A stretch of 64,000 nucleotides of DNA from Methylobacterium nonmethylotrophicum (GCF_004745635.1 NZ_SRLB01000003.1:1-64000), one strand, 5' to 3'. Counted from the stretch's first letter, positions 39,802 to 49,556 are shown. The notes: generated by a model not told the origin, from the letters alone. Program-made: numbers and translations.

Positions 39802-41376
39802 TCAGGCCGGCGGCAGCAGCACCGCGAACGAGATGCGCGTGCCCCGTCCGGGCTCGCTCGCGACGCCGATCTGCCCGCCCATCAGCTCGACGAGGTGGCG
39901 GCAGATCACCAGGCCGAGGCCGCTGCCGCCGAAGCGGCGGCGGATCGATTCGTCGCCCTGGCCGAACGGCACGAACAGCCGCTCCTGCTGCGCCGCCGAC
40001 ATGCCGATGCCGGTGTCGCTCACCGTGAACAGCAGGCGGCCGGCGCCGGTCCGGTTGGTGTCCGGTGCGACCGCCAGCACGATCCGGCCCGCCGGCGTGA
40101 ACTTCACCGCGTTGGTGAGAAGGTTGAGGAGCACCTGGCGCAGGCGCCCGATATCGCCCAGCACCCAGGTCGGGACGGCGGGATCGCGCACCACCTCCAC
40201 GGTCACGCTCTTGCCGGAGACGGACCCGCGCGCGAGGGCGGCGGTCCCGTCCAGGAGCTCGGTCATCAGGAAGGGCTCCGGGTCGAGGGCGACCTGGCCG
40301 GCCTCGATCTGGGCCACGTCGAGCACGTCGTCGACCACCCGCAGCAGGATCTCGCCGGCCTCCTGGACGGCGGCGAGGTGGCGCAGGGTCTCGGGCTCGC
40401 GGGAGCGGGTGAGCATGTGCTCGGTGTAGCCGAGCACGGCGTTGAGGGGGTTGCGGATCTCGTGGCTCATCATCGCCAGGAAATCCGACTTCGCGCGGTT
40501 GGCCTGCTCGGCCCCCTCCTTGGCGGTGGAGAGCGCGTGCTCGGCCCGCTTGCGGGCGGTGATGTCGAGGGTCAGGCCGACGATGCGCCCGCTCAGGCCG
40601 TGGGCGTCGTCGAGGACGCGCCCGAGGCTCTGGATCCAGCGCGTGCCGCCGTGCTCCGTCGTCACCCGCACGTCGACCGAGAACGGGGTGCGGGTAGTGA
40701 CGGCCTTCGTCACAGCGTCCCACAGCACCGACCGGTCGTCGGCATGGACCAGCCCGGTCCAGGCCGAGGAGGTGATGACGCTGGCCTGCGCCGGGAGGCC
40801 GTGCAGGCGCGCGCCCTCCGCCGAGAGGGAGAGGGCGCCGGTGCGCATGTTCCAGTCCCACAGGCCGACGCCGGCGGCCTTGTGGGTCAGGAGCAGCAGG
40901 TTGGTGGTGGCCTCGAGCGCCTGGTTGTCGGCCACGACCTCGTCGACGTCGGCCGCGCTCACCATCCAGGCGACGATCGCGCCGCCCTCGCGGACCGGGA
41001 CGAGGTCGGTCTGGTGCCAGTGCCAGCGCCCGCTGGCGTCGCGCAGGCGGATCGTGAGGTCGTAGGGCTGGCCGGATCCGATCGCCGCGGTGCGGGCCGC
41101 CGCCGCCCGGACGCGGTCCTTGGGATGGATCGCGCCGTCCAAGCCGTCGGGCCCGCCGAGCGGGGTGCCGATCTCGCGCGCGGACCGGTTGGCGAAGCGC
41201 ACGGCGCCCTCGCGGTCGAGCATCCAGATCTTCTGCGGCAACGCATCGAGGAGCAGGTGCGAGGGAAGCCCGCCCGGCCCCGGCCCGCCGCTCGGCAGCG
41301 CATGCCCGAGGGCGTCGTCCGGTCCATCGACCGGAACGCCCTCGACCGGATGCGCGGTCCGCGCCGTCATCAGCAT
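39802..41376 (-). CDS. PAS-domain sensor histidine kinase
   Basis: 524 residues from ATG 41376 (GAGG 6 bases upstream). No membrane segment, so cytoplasmic. Two PAS/PAC modules (about 45-155 with LLDALPQKIWMLDREGAVRF; about 165-290 with GVGLWDWNMRTGALSLSAEG and ...LDITARKRAEHA), then HisKA with the phospho-His in FLAMMSHEIRNPLNAVLGY, and HATPase with VLLNLLTNAVKFTP, FTVSDTGIGM and GGSGLGLVICRHLVELMGG. No response regulator is adjacent; signal unknown. Confidence 0.88.
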   Translation of the reverse strand: MLMTARTAHPVEGVPVDGPDDALGHALPSGGPGPGGLPSHLLLDALPQKIWMLDREGAVRFANRSAREIGTPLGGPDGLDGAIHPKDRVRAAAARTAAIGSGQPYDLTIRLRDASGRWHWHQTDLVPVREGGAIVAWMVSAADVDEVVADNQALEATTNLLLLTHKAAGVGLWDWNMRTGALSLSAEGARLHGLPAQASVITSSAWTGLVHADDRSVLWDAVTKAVTTRTPFSVDVRVTTEHGGTRWIQSLGRVLDDAHGLSGRIVGLTLDITARKRAEHALSTAKEGAEQANRAKSDFLAMMSHEIRNPLNAVLGYTEHMLTRSREPETLRHLAAVQEAGEILLRVVDDVLDVAQIEAGQVALDPEPFLMTELLDGTAALARGSVSGKSVTVEVVRDPAVPTWVLGDIGRLRQVLLNLLTNAVKFTPAGRIVLAVAPDTNRTGAGRLLFTVSDTGIGMSAAQQERLFVPFGQGDESIRRRFGGSGLGLVICRHLVELMGGQIGVASEPGRGTRISFAVLLPPA

Positions 41377-41778
41377 TCGACCTCGATCATGCCGGGCACC
41401 GGGAGACCGGGTACCCGCGCGACGCCCGCGCGCGGATCCCGCCACGCCGTCAGCCGCCGATCGCGCCCAGCCGAATCGGGCAAATCCCGACACAGGCATG
41501 TGCTAACCTAAGGGCGCAGTTTGTCCAAGAGCCGATGAGGTAATCTGCAAGCTTTCCCCTGAGATATCGTCCGAGACATGAACCCGGACACCGCCGCTGA
41601 ACCATGATCTGCCGCCTGAGCGACGACAACATCGAATCACGTGGCATCCGAATGCATCGATCGATCGGCCGCCAGGATCCGTCAGCGGCGCGACAGTCGT
41701 AAGTGGTATTCTGGCCCCGGGCAACATCCGTAAATCACATCGATTGCGCGCGTTATCACGCGGCAGGCGGGCTCCACA
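41377..41778. other. Intergenic stretch, nothing recognised
   Basis: About 400 bases of lower GC between two reverse-strand genes. It likely holds the histidine-kinase promoter. The two short frames present lack ribosome-binding sites and codon bias. No hairpin or repeat noted. Confidence 0.4.
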
Positions 41779-42495
41779 TCATCGCGCCCAGTCCGGGCAG
41801 GCCGCGGCTTCGAGGCGGGCGGCGATCCGGTCCCGCGCGGCGGCATCGAGGCCGAGATGGACGCCGTCCGGCGACCGGGCCGTGGCCGCCGGGTCGCGCA
41901 GATCCGCGTAGGCGTCGACGAAGACGCAGCCGGCCCGCGCGCATTCCTCCGACAGGATCGCCGAGTAGGCAGCGGCGGCGTCGACGTCGTAGAATTCCGT
42001 CACCCGGGGACGACCGGGATCGAAGGGCGGGATCGCCGTCGCGATCACGCGCCGGGCGCGGGGCGCGAGGTCGGTGAAGAGCGCGCGGGCCTCGGCCCGG
42101 AACTGCTCGGCCGCGTCGGGACGGCCGGCGCGCTGGCGCCGGGTGAGGTCGTTGGTGCCGATGGTCACCACGACCGCCTCCGGGGGCCGCGGCAGCGTGA
42201 GCCAGCCGACCAGCGCCCGCAATCCGGCGACCCGCGTGCCCGCGATGGCGGCGTTGATCGCCGGGTGACCGCACAGGGTCGGGAGAAGCAGCCGCTCGCT
42301 CTGCGAGTCACCGAGGAGCAGGCTGTAGGGCCCTTCGACCTGCGCGAGCTGGCTGGAGACCGCGAAGGCCCGGGCCTCCCGGAAGGCCGCGTTCTGTCCC
42401 TGGCCGCCGCGAGGCCGGCTTACCAGGAATGCGGCGATGCCGGCCGCCAGGACGGCCACGGCCAGGCCGGCCCAGATCGTTGCTCGCTTGCGCAC
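41779..42495 (-). CDS. SGNH/GDSL-type hydrolase, membrane-anchored
   Basis: 238 residues. N-terminal signal-anchor (ATIWAGLAVAVLAAGIAAFL), block I GPYSLLLGDSQSERLLL (catalytic Ser in GDSQS), INAAIAGTRVAGL (block II Gly), VVVTIGTNDLTRR (block III Asn), and SPDGVHLGLDAAA (block V Asp/His). Probably a periplasm-facing esterase or acetyl-hydrolase; substrate unknown. Confidence 0.82.
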   Translation of the reverse strand: MRKRATIWAGLAVAVLAAGIAAFLVSRPRGGQGQNAAFREARAFAVSSQLAQVEGPYSLLLGDSQSERLLLPTLCGHPAINAAIAGTRVAGLRALVGWLTLPRPPEAVVVTIGTNDLTRRQRAGRPDAAEQFRAEARALFTDLAPRARRVIATAIPPFDPGRPRVTEFYDVDAAAAYSAILSEECARAGCVFVDAYADLRDPAATARSPDGVHLGLDAAARDRIAARLEAAACPDWAR

Positions 42496-42690
42496 GCGCC
42501 CTCGCGTCCCATGCCGCCCCCCGCGGCCCGCATGAGCGCCGCCAACGTGCGCCTGTCAACCGCGACGGTCGTCCGGTATCCAGGAGTCATCCGCGCGTTA
42601 TCCACAGGCTGCCGGACATGTCCGACATCTTCACGCCTGATTCGGCGGTTCTCCTCATGGTTGAGGGCAGGTCATCGGAGAGCCCGCACC

Positions 42691-43713
42691 ATGATGCCAG
42701 TGGAGATCGACCCGTCGGAGGTGCGCCGGCCGCGCAAGGAGGCGCGCGATGCATCGCGGTCGCGCCTCCGCCAGCCGGCCGTGCTGGCGGCCCTTGCCGT
42801 CGTCGGCGTCGGGGGCTGCGCCGGCCTCGCCGTGGCAGCCTATCCGGCGGTCAGCGGCCTGCTGCGGCCACGGCCGGCGGAGGTGCATTTCGGCCGCGTC
42901 GCCGACATGCCGGAGATCAAGGACGGGGTCCCGGCCCTCAGGACGACGCCGGCTGCCCCCGTCCGCGTCGTGGCGATCCCGCCCGCGACACCGCCGGGGA
43001 CACCCGCCCCTCTCCTCGATCCCAGCCCGGCCGCGACGCCGAAGGCGCCGACGTCTACACCCGACGTGTCGGCGACCGGCACCGCCGGCCCCGTGCCGGC
43101 CGGGACAGCCGCCTTCGCGCCCGCCATGCCTGCCAGCCTCCTGCAGGCCGGTCCGTCCCCGGCCCTGCCCGGCACCGGCTTCACGAAGGCTCCCGAATCT
43201 CCGCGTCCGGCCAGCCCGGCGCCCCGCGAGGCCGTAGCGACCCGGGAGGCCGCGGCGACCCGCGAGGTCGCGGCGACCCGCGAGGTCGCGACGCCTCGTG
43301 ACGCCGTCCCCCGTCGCGAGGCCATGACGCCCCGCGAGACCGCGCCGCGGCCGCCGGCCCGGGCGGTCGACGCCAAGCCCGCCCCGGCGCGCGAGCCGGT
43401 GGCCGAGAAGGCGGCGCCGAAACCCGCACCGGTCCGGGAGGCCGCGAGGGCGGAGCCGGTCAAGCAGGCGGCGCCGAAGCAAGTGGCCGAGAAGGCCGCG
43501 CCCGAGAAGCGTCCGGCGGAGAAGCCGGTGGCCCGGCGCGAGAAGCCCGACGCGCACCAGAAGACGGCCGCGGCCCAGGCGGCGGCTCCAGCCGCGCCGC
43601 AGGCCGAGGAGCCGACCCGCTTCCTCGGCGTACCCCTGCCCGACCTCGCCCCGGCCGGGCGGGCGATCAAGGACACGGTCGACGCCGTGATCTCGTTCCC
43701 GAGCCGGCTGTAA
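42691..43713 (+). CDS. Membrane-anchored Ala/Pro-rich repeat protein, unknown
   Basis: 340 residues. A short basic N-terminus (VRRPRKEARDASRSRLRQPA), one membrane helix (VLAALAVVGVGGCAGLAVAA), a region ending HFGRVADMPEIKDGVPALR, then a long Pro/Ala-rich linker. Residues about 180-215 hold pentapeptide-like repeats (ATREV/AA, five or six copies), followed by KPAP/EKAAP blocks, and it closes with a conserved-looking TRFLGVPLPDLAPAGRAIKD-TVDAVISFPSRL. Likely periplasmic or envelope-spanning; function unknown. ATG ATG at 42691; the first is used here. Confidence 0.6.
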   Translation: MMPVEIDPSEVRRPRKEARDASRSRLRQPAVLAALAVVGVGGCAGLAVAAYPAVSGLLRPRPAEVHFGRVADMPEIKDGVPALRTTPAAPVRVVAIPPATPPGTPAPLLDPSPAATPKAPTSTPDVSATGTAGPVPAGTAAFAPAMPASLLQAGPSPALPGTGFTKAPESPRPASPAPREAVATREAAATREVAATREVATPRDAVPRREAMTPRETAPRPPARAVDAKPAPAREPVAEKAAPKPAPVREAARAEPVKQAAPKQVAEKAAPEKRPAEKPVARREKPDAHQKTAAAQAAAPAAPQAEEPTRFLGVPLPDLAPAGRAIKDTVDAVISFPSRL

Positions 43714-43728
43714 GGCCCGGCGGGCGCG

Positions 43729-45450
43729 TCAGCCGGCGCGGGCCGCTCCGTCGAGCACCTCGAGCACCAGCCCGTCGCGATGCGGGCGTCCATACTCGTC
43801 GGTGGCCTCGACGGTGAGGCGATGGGTACCGGCGCGCAGGTCCCGCGGCAGGCGCGCGGCCCAGAGATGCGTGCAGGGCTCGGCCTTCACCCAGGATTTC
43901 TTGGTCGCGGCGTTGCGGGCGTAGAGCGCGGCGACGAACGGGTCGGGCCGGCGCACACGGACCATCGGCACCAGCGGACCGTCGCCGATCCGGAAGGCGA
44001 CGCGGCTGCGCGGTCCGCCATCGAACAGATTCACCACCACGTTCGCCCCGCCGACGCTCTCCGCCGGTACGGTGGTGCCGAGGAGCTCGTAGAGCCGCGT
44101 GTCGGGCAGCCGGGCGAGGTCGTCGGCGTGGAACTGGCTCTCGAGCACGATCCGCATCTGGCGCCCTGCATCGTCGCTCGCCGGGACGTAGCGGGTGGTG
44201 TAGCGCCGCCCGCCGCTGATGCTGAGCACGTGGAACCCGTGGGGCGTGCCGTCGCGGCTGTCGGCGGTGGCAATGCCGCGCCGGTCCGGCGGGCCGCTCC
44301 ACCACGAGCCCGAGACTGCCGTCAGCACGTGGTGATGGTGGGCGTCGTCCCCCGTCGCGCCCGGCCGGCCGTCGGGTCCGAGATAGTGGTGCTCGGTGGT
44401 GTGGGTGTGGCCGGCGACGCTGAAGGCCGGCCGTCCGGCGAGCAGCCGCAGCAGCTGCGCCCGGTCGACGGTGCTGATGGCGGGATCGTCGGGCCCGAGA
44501 TCGGTGGCGAGCGGGATGTGCATCGCCACCACCACCAGGCGGTCGGCGGGGGTCTGCTTCAGCAGGTTCTCCACGAAGGCGAGCTGGCGCTCGCCGAACC
44601 GGCCCTCGTAGCGCCCGCCGCGCCCGGAGGTCGCGGTGGCGGCACCGAGATAGTGGACGTTGTCGAGCATCACGAACAGCACGCCGCCATGCTCGAGGGC
44701 GTAGTACGGTGCCCCGAAGGTGCGCTTGAAGGTCTCGCGGGCGTGCCGGGCGTCCGGCGCCTCGAAGTTGAGGTCGTGGTTGCCGCCGATGTGGAACCAT
44801 GGCACCCCGACCTGGGCGATGATCCGGTTCTGGCGCGGATAGAGCGAGAGGTCGTCGAACAGCACGTCGCCGGTGGTCATCCCGAAGGCCGCCCCCGTGC
44901 CGAGCACCCGGGCGACGGCGGTGTCGCGCACGAAGGTCAGCTCGGCGTGGCTCTCGGGCTGGGGGTCGGTGAACAGCACGACGTCGAAGTCGCCGCTCTC
45001 CGGGCTGCGCACCAGGCCGAAATCGACGGAATCCGGCAGCGGTCCGGTCGGGTCGATGCCGGGATAGCGGAGCGCGAGGTCGGGCGGCGTGCCGGCGGGC
45101 TGATGCAGGTAGGAGAAGCGCGGCAGGCCGTCGGCCCCCCGCGGCAGGGCGAAACCGGTCGGCTTGACGACGAAGACCGCCGTCCCGTCCTCGACCGGCA
45201 GGGCGTATCGCCCCTGCGCGTCGGTGCGCACGACCTCGCGGCCGTTCGAGACCAGCACGTCGGGCAGTCCCGGATCGTCGGCGGCCCGCCGGCCCTTGCT
45301 GCCGCGATCCTCGTAGACAATGCCGGTGACTTGCCCGGTGACCTGTCCCGCACCCGGCCCGCCTTGCGCCCGCGCCGCCAGGGGCGCCAGGGCCAGCGCC
45401 GCCGCGCCTGCCACCGTGTCGCGCCGCGTCAGGGTCGTCCGCTCGGTCAT
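43729..45450 (-). CDS. Secreted calcineurin-like metallophosphoesterase
   Basis: 573 residues. Twin-arginine signal (TLTRRDTVAGAAALALAPLA-ARA), an N-terminal carboxypeptidase-regulatory-like domain (DVLVSNGREVVRTDAQGRYA), then the metallophosphoesterase core: DVVLFTDPQPE, GMTTGDVLFDDLS, HIGGNHDLNFE, VVAMHIPLATD, SVAGHTHTTEHHY, and a C-terminal beta domain (RVAFRIGDGPLVPMVRVRRP). Folded in the cytoplasm with metals and exported by Tat. Substrate unknown. Confidence 0.88.
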   Translation of the reverse strand: MTERTTLTRRDTVAGAAALALAPLAARAQGGPGAGQVTGQVTGIVYEDRGSKGRRAADDPGLPDVLVSNGREVVRTDAQGRYALPVEDGTAVFVVKPTGFALPRGADGLPRFSYLHQPAGTPPDLALRYPGIDPTGPLPDSVDFGLVRSPESGDFDVVLFTDPQPESHAELTFVRDTAVARVLGTGAAFGMTTGDVLFDDLSLYPRQNRIIAQVGVPWFHIGGNHDLNFEAPDARHARETFKRTFGAPYYALEHGGVLFVMLDNVHYLGAATATSGRGGRYEGRFGERQLAFVENLLKQTPADRLVVVAMHIPLATDLGPDDPAISTVDRAQLLRLLAGRPAFSVAGHTHTTEHHYLGPDGRPGATGDDAHHHHVLTAVSGSWWSGPPDRRGIATADSRDGTPHGFHVLSISGGRRYTTRYVPASDDAGRQMRIVLESQFHADDLARLPDTRLYELLGTTVPAESVGGANVVVNLFDGGPRSRVAFRIGDGPLVPMVRVRRPDPFVAALYARNAATKKSWVKAEPCTHLWAARLPRDLRAGTHRLTVEATDEYGRPHRDGLVLEVLDGAARAG

Positions 45451-45559
45451 CGGCTCGTCTCCGTCGAAGTCTTCAGCAGGGAACCACGGTCGCGCGACCG
45501 TTCGGTGACGTCGCGCAGGGTCAGGACTCGCTCAAGTCAGCGACAGACATCATACCCGT

Positions 45560-45700
45560 CATCGTCGTCCCGCGGCACGCCGCAGGCGAGAAACCGGGAT
45601 CCAGAACGGCTGACGATCCAGGACGACGTGGTGGGCGTTCCGCCTGGTCTTGCAGCGTCAGCGGTTATGGATCCCGGATTCCGCTGCGGGGCCCCCGGAC
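45560..45700. repeat. Inverted-repeat intergenic element
   Basis: CCGGGATCCA (45594-45603) and its complement TGGATCCCGG (45668-45677) flank a 64-base centre; similarity continues imperfectly outward (CGTCC...CCGCAG / CTGCGGGG...GGACG). This is a familiar rhizobial-type intergenic palindrome. No gene in 45451-45744. Confidence 0.6.
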
Positions 45701-45744
45701 GTCGCGGAGGGTTGCGGCTCCGCCGCGGAACACAGGGCGACGTC

Positions 45745-46170
45745 CTAATCCATGCCCGGCTTGCCGCCCCGCAGCCGCTTCACGTCACCCCGCCGGCCCT
45801 TCTCCTCCAGCCGCCGCTTCTTCGAGGCCAGCGTCGGGCGGGTCGGGCGGCGCGGGGTCGGGGGCACGGCGGCCTCGCGGACGAGGTCGGCCAGGCGGTC
45901 GCGGGCCTCGGCGCGGTTGCGCTCCTGGGTGCGGTGATTCTGGGCGGTGATGACGAGCACGCCGTCGGCGGTGAGCCGGCGCCCGGCGAGCTTCATCAGC
46001 CGGATCGCCACGGCGTTCGGCAGCGAGGGCGAGCGGCGCACGTCGAAGCGCAGCTGCACCGCCGTCGCCACCTTGTTGACGTTCTGGCCGCCGGGGCCCG
46101 AGGCGCGCACGAAGCTCTCCTCGAGCTCGGATTCGTCGAGGGTGATCCAGGGCGTGCATTCGAGACCCAC
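45745..46170 (-). CDS. arfB: Alternative ribosome-rescue factor ArfB (peptidyl-tRNA hydrolase)
   Basis: 141 residues from GTG 46170. FVRASGPGGQNVNKVATAVQ carries the GGQ catalytic motif near residue 30, as expected for ArfB/YaeJ, followed by LRFDVRRSPSLPNAVAIRLM and a basic tail (KKRRLEEKGRRGDVKRLRGG) that inserts into the empty mRNA channel. Releases stalled ribosomes. It is divergent from the helicase gene with only 69 bases between the starts. Confidence 0.88.
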   Translation of the reverse strand: MGLECTPWITLDESELEESFVRASGPGGQNVNKVATAVQLRFDVRRSPSLPNAVAIRLMKLAGRRLTADGVLVITAQNHRTQERNRAEARDRLADLVREAAVPPTPRRPTRPTLASKKRRLEEKGRRGDVKRLRGGKPGMD

Positions 46171-46239
46171 GGCCGCGCTCCCGAGAACCGGTGACGGGAC
46201 GCCATCCCACGAAACGGTCGCGCGCGCTACATCGGGTGC

Positions 46240-48747
46240 GTGCCAGACGCTTCCGCCTCCCCCACCCTCCCCGCCGCCTTCGCCGCCTGGTTCGCCGCCC
46301 GCGGCTGGGCGCCGCGGCCGCACCAGCTCGCCCTGCTGGCGGCGGCGCGAGACGGGCGCTCGGCCCTGCTGGTGGCGCCGACCGGGGCCGGCAAGACCCT
46401 CGCGGGCTTCCTCCCCACTCTGGTCGAGCTGGCGGAGGGGAGCGGGAGCGGCAAGGGGGGCTTGCACACCCTCTACATCTCGCCGCTCAAGGCCCTCGCG
46501 GTCGACATCGCCCGCAACCTCGAGGCGCCGGTCGCCGGGATCGGGCTCGATCAAACGATCCGGATCGAGACCCGCACCGGCGACACGCCCTCGCACAAGC
46601 GCAGCCGCCAGGTCGCCCGCCCGCCCCACATCCTGCTGACCACGCCCGAGCAGCTGGCGCTGCTGATCGCCCATCGCGAGGCGGCGGAGCTGTTTCGCGG
46701 CCTGAAGCGCGTGGTGCTCGACGAACTGCACGCCCTGGTCACCTCGAAGCGCGGCGACCTCCTGAGCCTCGCCCTCGCCCGGCTGCACCGGCTGGCGCCC
46801 GGGCTCGCCATGACTGGCCTGTCGGCGACGGTGCGCGAGCCCGATGCCTTGCGCCGCTACCTGGTGCCGCAACACCCAAAACCGGCCATGGCCGACCTCA
46901 TCACCGTCCAGGGCGGCGCCCGGGCCGACCTGCACATGCTGGAAACCGGCCGCACCCTGCCGCTCGCCGGGCACACGGCGTGGCAGTCGATGCCGGCGGT
47001 CTACGAGCTGATCCGGACGCATAAGCTGGTTCTGGTCTTCGTCAACACGCGGCTCCAGGCCGAGTATACCTTCCAGGAGCTGTGGAACCTCAACGACGAC
47101 GGGCTGCCGATCGCGCTCCATCACGGCTCGCTCGACGCCACCCAGCGCCGGAAGGTCGAGGCCGCGATGGCGGCGGGCGTGCTCCGGGCCGTGGTCTGCA
47201 CCGCCACCCTCGACCTCGGCATCGACTGGGGCGACGTCGACCTCGTCATCAACATCGGCGCGCCGAAGGGCGCGAGCCGCATCATGCAGCGGATCGGCCG
47301 GGCCAATCACCGCATGGACGAGCCGTCGAAGGCCTATCTGGTGCCGGCCAACCGCTTCGAGATGCTGGAATGCCGCGCCGCCCTGGACGCCGTCGAGGAG
47401 GCGGCGCAGGACACGCCCGATCCCCGCACCGGCGCCCTCGACGTGCTGGCCCAGCACGTGCTCGGCATGGCCTGCGCCGGGCCGTTCTCCGAGGACGAAC
47501 TCTACGACGAGGTCCGGGCCGCATCCCCCTACGCCGACCTCTCCCGCGACGATTTTTTGCTCGTGCTCGACTACGTCGCCACCGGCGGCTACGCGCTTCG
47601 CGCCTACGAGCGCTTCGCCAAGATCCTGCGCGGGCCGGACGGGCTGTGGCGGGTGCGCGACGCGCGGACCGCGCAACAGTACCGGATGAATGTCGGCACC
47701 ATCATCGAAGCGAGCAAGGTCAAGGTGCGGCTGGCCCGGCGCAACCGGACCAAGCCCGGCAGCGTGCTGCCGGCGGGCGGCCGCGTGCTCGGCGAGATCG
47801 AGGAGGATTTCGCCGAGACCCTGACGGTCGGCGACACCTTCCTGTTCGCCGGCGAGATCCTGCGCTTCGAGGGCCTGCACGAGGACGAGGCCCTGGTCAC
47901 CCGCGGCCCCCCCGGCACCGACCCGGCGATCCCGAGCTATGCCGGCTCCAAGTTCCCGCTCTCGACCTTCCTGGCCGCCCGGGTGCGGGCGCTGATCGCC
48001 GATCCGTTCGAATGGGACCGGCTGCCGGCGCAGGTGGCCGACTACCTGGTGCAGCAGCGCCGCCGCTCGGTCCTGCCGGGCCCCCGCGACCTCCTGGTCG
48101 AGACGTTTCCGCGCGCCAACCGCCACTACCTCGCCTGCTTCCCGTTCGAGGGGCGCCTCGCCCACCAGACCCTCGGCATGCTGCTGACCCGGCGCCTGGA
48201 GCGGGCCGGGATGCGGCCCTTGGGCTTTGCCGCCAACGATTACGGCCTCGCGGTCTTCGGCACCCGCGACCTGTCGGAGCGCATCGGCCGCGAGCCCGGT
48301 TTCCTCGACGGGCTGTTTGCCCAGGACATGCTCGGCGACGACCTGGAGGAGTGGCTCGACGAATCGGCGATGATGAAGCGCACCTTCCGGCAATGCGCGG
48401 TGATCGCCGGGCTGATCGAGCGGCGCCACCCGGGCCAGCGCAAGACCGGGCGCCAGGTCACGATCTCGACCGACCTGATCTACGACGTGCTGCGCAAGCA
48501 CCAGCCCGGCCACCTCCTGCTGCGGGCCGCGCGGCAGGATGCGGCAACCGGACTCCTCGACGTGGCCCGCCTCGGCGTGATGCTTGCCCGCATCCAGGGG
48601 CGAATCATCCACAAGGCTCTCGACCGGGTGTCGCCGCTCGCCGTGAACGTGATGCTCGAGATCGGGCGCGAGCGCGTCTACGGCGAAGGCGCCGACGAGA
48701 TCCTGGCCGAGGCCGAGGCGGCTCTGCTCGACGAGGCGCTGGCGTGA
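46240..48747 (+). CDS. Ligase-associated DEXH-box DNA helicase (Lhr-like)
   Basis: 835 residues from GTG 46240. SF2 motifs: APTGAGKTLAGFLP (I), ISPLKALAVDIARNL (Ia), TTPEQLALLI (Ib), VVLDELHAL (II, DExH), GLSATVREP (III), VFVNTRLQAEYTFQ (IV), CTATLDLGIDWGDVDLVI (V) and QRIGRANHRMDEPSKAYLVP (VI), followed by the long Lhr-type winged-helix/DUF4145-like core. Matches the helicase of the ligase-associated DNA-repair set (TIGR04121), whose other members are an exonuclease, a DNA ligase and PdeM. PdeM follows directly. Confidence 0.9.
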   Translation: MPDASASPTLPAAFAAWFAARGWAPRPHQLALLAAARDGRSALLVAPTGAGKTLAGFLPTLVELAEGSGSGKGGLHTLYISPLKALAVDIARNLEAPVAGIGLDQTIRIETRTGDTPSHKRSRQVARPPHILLTTPEQLALLIAHREAAELFRGLKRVVLDELHALVTSKRGDLLSLALARLHRLAPGLAMTGLSATVREPDALRRYLVPQHPKPAMADLITVQGGARADLHMLETGRTLPLAGHTAWQSMPAVYELIRTHKLVLVFVNTRLQAEYTFQELWNLNDDGLPIALHHGSLDATQRRKVEAAMAAGVLRAVVCTATLDLGIDWGDVDLVINIGAPKGASRIMQRIGRANHRMDEPSKAYLVPANRFEMLECRAALDAVEEAAQDTPDPRTGALDVLAQHVLGMACAGPFSEDELYDEVRAASPYADLSRDDFLLVLDYVATGGYALRAYERFAKILRGPDGLWRVRDARTAQQYRMNVGTIIEASKVKVRLARRNRTKPGSVLPAGGRVLGEIEEDFAETLTVGDTFLFAGEILRFEGLHEDEALVTRGPPGTDPAIPSYAGSKFPLSTFLAARVRALIADPFEWDRLPAQVADYLVQQRRRSVLPGPRDLLVETFPRANRHYLACFPFEGRLAHQTLGMLLTRRLERAGMRPLGFAANDYGLAVFGTRDLSERIGREPGFLDGLFAQDMLGDDLEEWLDESAMMKRTFRQCAVIAGLIERRHPGQRKTGRQVTISTDLIYDVLRKHQPGHLLLRAARQDAATGLLDVARLGVMLARIQGRIIHKALDRVSPLAVNVMLEIGRERVYGEGADEILAEAEAALLDEALA

Positions 48748-48798
48748 GGATTTTTTCAGATCGGAGGGCGCCCCGCTCCGCGAAGGAAGACGACGACC

Positions 48799-49512
48799 GT
48801 GGCGCTGCCGCTGAAGCTCGAGAAGACCCACAAGACCCCCGGCGCGACGCTCGTCGGCGAGACCCTCGTCCTCGATCTCAGCGGGGGCTTATGGCTGCCG
48901 GAGCATCGCACCCTGGTGGTCTCCGACCTGCACCTCGAGAAGGGCTCGGCCTTCGCCGCCCGCTCGGGCCAGTTCCTGCCGCCCTACGACACCCGCGAGA
49001 CCCTGGCCTGCCTGCATGAGGCGGTGGCGCGGCTCGACCCGGCCCGGGTTGTCTGCCTGGGGGATTCCTTCCACGACGCGCAGGGGCCCTCCCGCCTCGA
49101 TGTCGCCGACCGAGCCTTGATCGCCGCCCTGCAGGAGGGCCGCGACTGGGTCTGGATCTCCGGCAATCACGACCGGGCGGTACAGGACGGCATCGGCGGC
49201 CGCTTCGCCGACACCCTGGCCCTCGGCGCCCTGATCCTCCGGCACGAGCCTGCCTCGCGCCCCGAGCCCGGCGAGGTCGCCGGCCACTTCCACCCGGTCG
49301 GCAAGGTAGCGATGCGCGGCCGCGCCGTGCGCCGGCGCTGCTTCGTCCTCGACGCGACGCGCCTGGTGATGCCGGCCTTCGGGTCGCTGACCGGGGGGCT
49401 CAACGTGCGGGACAAGACCTTCGACGACCTCTTCCCGGGCGGCTTCACCGCGCACCTCATCGGCGACGGACGGGTCTTCGCCATCGCCAGGACGATGCTG
49501 ACGCGGGATTGA
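48799..49512 (+). CDS. pdeM: Ligase-associated DNA-repair endonuclease PdeM
   Basis: 237 residues. Metallophosphoesterase motifs: LVVSDLHLEKGSAFA, VVCLGDSFHD, VWISGNHDRAVQDG, and GEVAGHFHPVGKV (GHxH). Family mark: RRRCFVLDATRLVMPAFGSLT-GGLNV. Works with the helicase encoded 51 bases upstream in DNA-damage repair; the ligase and exonuclease partners are not in this window. Confidence 0.9.
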   Translation: MALPLKLEKTHKTPGATLVGETLVLDLSGGLWLPEHRTLVVSDLHLEKGSAFAARSGQFLPPYDTRETLACLHEAVARLDPARVVCLGDSFHDAQGPSRLDVADRALIAALQEGRDWVWISGNHDRAVQDGIGGRFADTLALGALILRHEPASRPEPGEVAGHFHPVGKVAMRGRAVRRRCFVLDATRLVMPAFGSLTGGLNVRDKTFDDLFPGGFTAHLIGDGRVFAIARTMLTRD

Positions 49513-49556
49513 GGGCGGCCCCGCAAATTCCGCATCATATCCAAGTAAAGCGCGTC

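Noticed and set aside
45745..48831. 1028-codon reverse-strand open frame
   Set aside because: It is the complement of the helicase gene. Only its last 141 codons (ArfB) are real; the rest has no domain and no start signal.
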